Source: Breviolum minutum Mf 1.05b.01 (lineage: Eukaryota > Sar > Dinophyceae > Suessiales > Symbiodiniaceae). Taken from it: 64,000 bases of DNA. Where the stretch lies: NCBI GenBank assembly GCA_000507305.1, contig DF239561.1:10414-74413 (forward strand), written 5' to 3'. A program made the translations under genes and the position numbers. The notes below the pieces were generated by a model. That model worked only from the letters and a program-made list of their open reading frames with translations. It made no database searches and was not told the DNA's origin. Positions 57,233 through 64,000 of the stretch are shown here, one piece after another. Position 1 is the first letter of the stretch, and each line of letters opens with the position of its first letter.

Positions 57233-60200
57233 TCAGACGGCAGACGTCCCTGGCCATCGGGCCTTGTACTTCATGCAGTACAGCAGAAAGGCCTCCTTTT
57301 TGGCCTCGACTGCAGCTGGTTTCAAGCACCATGAGGCCATGAGGCAGAGCAAAAACACAGTCATCCAAACCAGAAAATCAAAACCATTCATCTGTTGAAA
57401 CCAGTATGCCATCAAACCAACCTGTTGTTTCAGTTTCAATTCACCTTGTTGCGTCCCCCAATTGATTTACAATTTACAACAAGCAAACTCGCCAGCAGCA
57501 TCCATCCATAGCTTTGTTCCCTTAACCTTGCCCGTCTTCACCAGCCATACATTCACAAAAAAAAATCTGATCCTCCCCTGCAAATCACTGAAAATCAGCA
57601 ACTTGCAAAGTGTTTAGATGTGATGTTTTTCAACCAAACAAAAAAAAAACAACTCCTTCATCCAGGCCCTACCTACCCCCCCAAAGTCCCAAAAGGAAAG
57701 AAATTCTACGTGGTAACCCCTGCAGGCCTTGTGAATATCCAAGATCTGAGCTTTCAGAGCCTCATCCATTTCGACGGGTCCGGCGGCATCACCTGGTAGT
57801 CCGGCCAATGGGTTCGAAAATTCATGTACCGGAAGTGGGTCACTATAGTCACCATCGAATCGCCATCTAAATCAATTGAAAATAATTGTGAGTTATTTAC
57901 AAATTTACAAGTTATCCAATATATCAAAATCTTCCAAAAAGATTTCCACTAAAAAAGTCCACTGGGACCCTTCCGGCCCTTTCGGCACACAACCAATTTG
58001 GACTGTTTCCATTGGTTTCCGGCACCTGGACCTCCCACATCTTCCGCAGGCGTATCATCCACCTCCTTCTTCACCAACAGCTCCTGGCTCCAGCTGTAAC
58101 CATGGGGGGAAACACCCGTTAAAACCAATAGACCTTCGTTAAAACCCCGGGGAAGATTAACGGCCGGAACCTACAAATCACCCAAATTAGAAAGGAAAAT
58201 GATCTGAACCAAACCTCCATGATTATGTTCCAGCCGTTAATCTTCAGGGATGTATAAATCTGCATCCCTTTCTTCCCTTCACCTTAGAGCTCCCTATATA
58301 GTGGCAACTTCAACTTGTTAGCGCTGAGCATGTGGAACAGCTACTTGGAGGCAAATCATCAAGTACTAAATTTGTCAAGTCGAAGCCCAAGTTGATAACT
58401 TTGGGGATCCAGGATTCCAACCAAAACCCTTCATTTCCCCCCAATTGCATCCTGGGTGGTAGGAATCCAGCGGAAAAACAAATTGGAAGCCCATCTTCCA
58501 AACACCCCACTTCCGCGCATCTCGAAAACTGCACCTTGCCACTGATCTTGATGCTAACCCAGCCTTCCTCTGGGCCGGTGCCTTCAATGGAATCCGGTGT
58601 GAACAAATCTCCAATCTCCCAAAAGCTTTTGGGCCGCATAGCGATATCAGAGATTGCAGCGTCAGCGTACATATGTATATATATATATAGACGCATGTAT
58701 TTGTGTATGCATACACATATTATACTATATATACGTTTTATCAATATGTATTCATTCATGAACCTCCAGTAGCCCCTTTCAAAAGGAAAAAAACAATACA
58801 GGAAATTGAAAGGTGTGATTTTCCATGTATTTTCTACATTTAAAAGTCACCTACCACACTTATTCTAAAACCTGCCGGAGTATCATTGTGTCCACTTGGA
58901 GAATCAAAGTCACCTCTCGTCCCCGAAAAATTGGTACCTCAACATTGAGTCCATGTCACCATGTCCGCTGTGGAAAAAAGCGGATATTTCTGTGATTTAT
59001 GATTCATGACTCATGACTCATAACTTCTCACCAAAACATGGTAAATTTCAGCTAGTTTCAGCAAATCCCAATTTCAACACACCTTTCTTTACTCAAGGGG
59101 TTTTCGTTTTCGGTGATGATTGCTTCAGATATCTTACCCCAAAACAAGAACTTCTATATTCAATTCCTCACCCACACCTGTAACGCGCTTGTAGTGAAGG
59201 CGATCCCCAATCAATTTCAACTCTTCCACCTGGCAGATTCAAAAACAAATGGCGAGAGACCACAGGGTTGGATTCGTTCCTTCCAAGGAAAAAATGCGCA
59301 CAGAGAGGGAACTGCCGTGGCAAAACTGCCGTCTTTTTGTTTCTGGACCGGTCGCGAATGGCTCAGCTACGCGGCCTAAAGGAGTCAGCGAGGTCGGACG
59401 GACCAACAATAAACGGAAAAAAAAATGCCAATTTTTGTGCCCAACAACAAAAATACATCCATCATTTTGGGCACCAAAAAAAGGCACAAAAAAGACCTCA
59501 AAAAGAAAATCCACGGCGACCTTGGGTTTCCCGAACCCTGCAGGTCCACCTTGCCATCTCACCTGAAAGCGGACAAAACAAATCATTTTTGGCAACGAAA
59601 AAAAAAACATCAGCTTTTTGTGTCAAGGGGGTTGAAAGTCTGATGGTCCAACAAGTCTCAATGGTTTCCTAATTGGTTGAACCAACCCCTTTGAAAAATA
59701 TGATATTGTCAAAATGGTTTCCTCTTCCCCAATTTTCGGGGTGAAAATAAAAAATAGTTACTTGAAACCACCATCCAGTCAATGGTTTCTGGTTTCTCAG
59801 ATCTTTTTTTGTCGCACTTGAGCTAAAGGCTCGGCTCCCTGAAGGCTATTCTTGATTCTTGACTTGATTGGTTTGCCAACCTCGCATACGTCACGTCATT
59901 TGTATTTGTTTGTACTTGTTTTTGTCAGTTCACAAGGCTGTCAGAGCGCCAAATGCCATGAAAAATCTCCTCCAACCCTCACTTGGAGAATCACTACCCC
60001 TTCCCCTAGCAAGGAATTTCATATGTATTTGAATATATACATACGTACATATTATGTATACACCCGGCAAGCTCAACCCCCATATTTTATAGGTTGGTTT
60101 ACGAACCACCATTTTTCCTAGTAGCGGTTTATCATCATCCAACGGAACCACGATTTGTTTAAATGGTGGTTGACTTATTGTATGTAGTAGGTCAATCACC

Positions 60201-63200
60201 GGTATGTTGAACGTAACCTGGGAGGGGGGGGGGGGCAACAAAGGACTAAGGGAGGCAACAAAGGACTAACCATCGAACCACATGTTGGGAGTGATCCGCA
60301 CCTGAAGTAGTTCAGAGATGAAACTCTGGAAGATCGGCACCATGACTTGCTGTTCAGAACAACAAATCAATCGTACCTGCCGGTGTTTTGGTGCTTTTTT
60401 TTGGCACATGCTTCAACAAAAAACCTGTTGATGAAGTTCATGATTCATGTCCCTTCAGTTGGAAGTGGGCCAACTTTACTTCATGCTTTTGGTTTCAGTT
60501 CCACTGACTTTCATGCTTCATGTGTTTTTTTGTTGACTATCCAACTTCCACCCAACCAAAGTATTGCATTATTTCCACCACTTTGGAATATGTTTTAACC
60601 ACCCACGCAATGAAGTTTTTCAATAAAAAAATCCCGTGCAACTCATGAAGCACCCTACCCTACGGATGATTCGTTCCATTTCCACAACTTCTTAATGGCA
60701 GTGCACTCCCGGTCCGTTGCGCTGCAAACTGAGCTCGCAATAGACATTCAGCTTATTGCTGGTGGAACCTCAGGACAAAACACAATCTGTGAGCAGAAGG
60801 TTTTGCCTATTTTTTGGGTCATTGCATTTTTGATACAAACACAAACGGACCAAAACAAAAGAGAGATCAAACAAAAGACCTGCTCCACTCAAAAGAATTT
60901 CCGGAATTGACTCCATAGTTGATACAAACTTTTAAAAAATCGAGGAGCCATGCACCCATGGCATCCCCAAGTGCATTGCTGAGGGCCCCGGCAGCTGAAA
61001 TACAGCTGATCCATGTCTTGAGCCTTTGAAAATCAAAGATTCACATTGATCTCCATGGAAAATAAGATTCTTAGCCTCTTATGGGTCTCATCAACTTACC
61101 ATTTCCATCAACACAACAACAATTCCCATCAAAAAATTGGTAGGTGAATTGGTCCAATCTTTAAATCACAAATTGGGAGGGATTCCATCAACTATCATTC
61201 GACCACACACACGACCATGTTTTGCGCCTGGGTTTGAGCTACTAGGAAACAATAGTATTGCCGCATCCTGATCAGCTGAAATTTTCTTGAGAGTTTTTGC
61301 CATGGCCAATTTGACATAAGCGCAAACCGATCCCTAAACCAACCGGTAGACATTGGTAGCTCTTAACTCAGGAAATCAGGAATCCATGTGAAGGGTATAT
61401 AGAATGATTGTCCCCCACATTTTGAAGGGATTTCGTCATAAACCATCCTGGCACATGTAGATGCCAAGGTTGCACAAAGTCTCTGATTTGGTATCTCTTC
61501 TCAAAGCCTGCAGCCTGCACGAACAGTGTTGAGGTACTGTTGAGGTTTTATACATCCCAGGCGGTTTTCTCGCCAAATTTCTGAACCATCAAGGGTACGG
61601 GACCCAGCACCAGTCCCGGAAAAAATCCCATGTCCTGCTAGAGACCATCTCTGTGGTGACCTTTTGGCCAAAAGTTCCTTGACACATGGCCTGCAACACC
61701 AACCCATGGCCAACGCATCTTAGGAAAACCCACCAGGAAAACGAACCAAGGAAAGGGGGGGTTTTCCCCTGAAAAGGCCGAAAAAATATCTCGGGATTTT
61801 TTCCTATAAAAGGCTGGTATCCGACATACAAAAATGGTGAAACTCAAGGTGCATTGAATCTCTGACCCTTTTTTTGAGGGGAAAAATCACCAGGGAACCG
61901 ACGGAAAATCACCCTTGATCTCTTGAACTCATGATGACGATTACCAGCGACCATGAACCAACCAAAGGCGGTTCATGTGATCTGTCAAAGGTTCAAAATT
62001 TCACCCCAAGCCCTCATCCACATCGTTGGCACCTTCTTATCCGCAGGAGCACTTTGCCAAAGACGCTGGAAGGCATCTTTGGGAATGGGACCGTCATCCA
62101 CCAGCACGGCAGAGAGATCGTATCCCACCTCAAAGACGGACACAACCCACACCACCGGTGGAGAATCCGTCAAACTCTCAGCTGTCGCTCATGCGTTTTG
62201 AATGCAAATGCAGGCCAGGTGACATTGAGATAAAATACATCCACGTTGGTTTTGATGGCCACCTGCCACGGTTGTTCGGCTCCAAGGGAAACTACCGGTG
62301 AAATCCCAATAAAAAACCACCAGGAAACCTTCCCCCACCTCCAGGTACAGAGGCATGCTAGGTGCTGCACCTGGCCAAAGTCTGGACAAATGTTGCAACA
62401 GTGGAATTGATAAATTGTAAAAAAAGTTGCAATTTGTGTGTATAGATTGGTGATTATATACATAAATAGCTGCTATAATATACATAAGTGATATATTTAC
62501 ATGATTTGCTTGCGTGGCCATAGTGCCAAAAGGAAATCAACTACTAACTACTTTACCATGCATCCAAGTCGAAGCATTGTTTGGTCACAACCTCCCTCAC
62601 AGATTCCTCCAAGAACTTTCACAGGAACCAGGAGATCCTTTCAAGTGAAAAACCTAAGGGTCCAGACTCCCCACATTCCAAAAGGGAATGGACCGGCCCC
62701 TCAAAAAAAGGTTCAGCCCATTCAAAACCAAGGTTGTAGTGAAGTAGAGTTTATGAGTTATGTTGGTGTTATTATCCTTTCCTCTCCTCTCATTTGAAGA
62801 TGACACCAACATTTGAGTCCTTCCACTCAGCTTCACTACATGTGAAGATTTCTTTGATAAATTTTCTGCCTGACAAGAGCTGATTGGGCGTCAAGGGCAG
62901 TAAGACCTTGCCAGTGCCATTGGGAGGTACCTCGGCATTGGAAACTGTTAGGGAAGTACCACACTACACTTTTGCTGCTTCAAAAGTGAAACTTGCCAGC
63001 AACTTTCTTACGATGTGATTGTGGCTCCAAATGATTTTGTCCCAATTGTGCAGTCCCCTTCATACCCTGATTCTTTTTCGTCACAGCCCTCGTCATTGTT
63101 CAAAGCGACAACTTCTGGATTCGGAAAGATTCGATGAGGCATCTCATGGCATGTGGGACTATGAATAATTTGATTCCTCCATGAAAGATTCGAAACACCA

Positions 63201-63800
63201 CCAAAGGCATGTTGGCAGTTTCATGAGATTTGGGTAGCTTCGGCTCCTTTGGCATTGAAATAACATTAGCCAAAAGATAGTCCACTTATCAAATGATTTG
63301 GTTGATGTCTCAACCAACATGCCTAACCACAAACTTCCCTTCCGGCCAAGCAGCTGCATTCAACTGCAGTGGCCCTGCCGGCGCCAAGCCGAAAGGATTC
63401 TTGTTCATCTGAACTGCCTTGGGGAACCCCGCCAAGGCCGGGGACAGCTTCAACCAGTTGGGATTTTTCTGTGACAAATGTCGACACCTGGGGTTTTCCT
63501 CAACCACCCCCAAACTCGACAAAAAATCCTTCCTTTGACGACAGACAAGTCAGGATTTTGGAAACCACCCAAAGTCTTTTTGAGGAAATGGATGGAAAAA
63601 AATGGTTTTAGAAAAACAACAACGAATTGGACATATGCCCCCCTCCAGAAAAAAAAACACCGACTTTCTCCGCATAACCTTTCTTCGGCACAGACACCCA
63701 GCCGCTCATGGGTTGTGAGGCAAAGTTTCCCACCTTTTCGCGGATTCGGATCTGAACCAAAAATCCAAACGGAATTTTCTTTACCCTCACTGATGGGCCG
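57233..63800 (-). CDS. multi-exon gene of unknown function ending in a membrane segment
   Basis: Exon-like frames on one strand. About 63770-63640: FGFLVQIRIREKVGNFASQP. 63480-63315: HLSQKNPNWLKLSPALAGFP. 62960-62800: AEVPPNGTGKVLLPLTPNQL. 62340-62225: EQPWQVAIKTNVDVFYLNVT. 62160-62000: VFEVGYDLSAVLVDDGPIPK. 61645-61560: FFPGLVLGPVPLMVQKFGEK. 60360-60275: VMVPIFQSFISELLQVRITP. 60222-60070: FNIPVIDLLHTISQPPFKQI. About 60010-59945. 59226-59177 (clean AG...GT exon): VEELKLIGDRLHYKRVT. 58660-58500: AMRPKSFWEIGDLFTPDSIE. 58110-57955. 57855-57700: WRFDGDYSDPLPVHEFSNPL. Last exon to 57233: FDFLVWMTVFLLCLMASW (membrane segment), then KARWPGTSAV. The family is not recognised. It may be more than one gene, and it may extend beyond the window. 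Confidence 0.5.
58152..58245. mobile_element. MITE-like inverted-repeat element
   Basis: GAAGATTAACGGCCGGAAC (58152-58170) and GTTCCAGCCGTTAATCTTC (58227-58245) are inverted repeats with one mismatch, 94 bp in total, in an intron of the unknown gene. Confidence 0.75.
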
Positions 63801-64000
63801 TGTCTCAACAAAAAACTCCTCTACTCAAAAATGAGGAATATAGTCTAATATAGTTTCATATTCTAGGGAAACCCATCAATTTGTTTCAAGTTTCTGATAT
63901 CTTTTAGACACCTCCACAATTCCACATCCAACTTGTCTAGTTGATGTGGTGTCTTGATGTCCACAGTTTCGGTTGTTCATTGACCAAGTGTTGTTTCGTC

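Noticed and set aside
1..63999. CRISPR arrays, bacterial operons, rRNA or tRNA genes
   Set aside because: None seen; the repeats present are microsatellites, MITEs and transposon ends. tRNA genes could not be excluded without a covariance search.

Overview
The window looks like nuclear DNA of a dinoflagellate, probably Symbiodiniaceae or another Suessiales. The evidence is: tandem relics of the dinoflagellate trans-splicing leader (43838-43882), intron-rich genes whose introns mostly end in CTTAG before a G, protein families I know mainly from Symbiodinium-type genomes, LINEs with the hairpin-like tail typical of that group, and abundant MITEs and microsatellites. No bacterial-style operons are present.

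Layout. 1-25516 is a tyrosine-recombinase (DIRS/Ngaro-like) retrotransposon on the minus strand. Its gag-like ORFs lie at 25466-23005. Its large ORF (reverse transcriptase, RNase H, cytosine-methyltransferase-like domain, 2A-like motif, tyrosine recombinase) lies at 5288-483, and split terminal repeats lie at 1-420 and 25476-25516. The retrotransposon is cut in the C-terminal part of its gag by a 17.6 kb insertion (5424-23014). The insertion is bounded by inverted repeats with a 13-bp perfect core and carries three plus-strand intron-rich genes: A (6390-10187, unknown), B (11065-about 13283, methyltransferase-like) and C (14548-22484, a large Symbiodinium-type protein family with features reminiscent of DDE transposases). 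This nested arrangement is the most interesting part of the window: I read it as a large, possibly autonomous DNA transposon, with a methyltransferase-like gene on board, sitting inside a retrotransposon that carries its own methyltransferase-like domain.

26-34 kb holds minus-strand exons, in consistent domain order, of a voltage-gated, cyclic-nucleotide-binding-domain ion channel (KCNH/CNG type). 34.8-39.1 kb holds further minus-strand exons of unknown assignment. 39-43 kb is mostly repeats and non-coding DNA. 43-49.1 kb is a LINE graveyard; one copy (43853-47560) starts directly at the tandem spliced-leader relics and is interrupted by a 270-bp intron-like insertion flanked by a 6-bp direct repeat. 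49-52.7 kb shows little. 52794-56214 (minus) encodes a type II thioesterase-like alpha/beta hydrolase in several exons. 57233-63800 (minus) is a multi-exon gene I do not recognise, ending in a single membrane segment.

All exon boundaries are read by eye from open frames and AG/GT context and are approximate. No transcript or database search was available. Family identifications rest on remembered motifs and on domain order.
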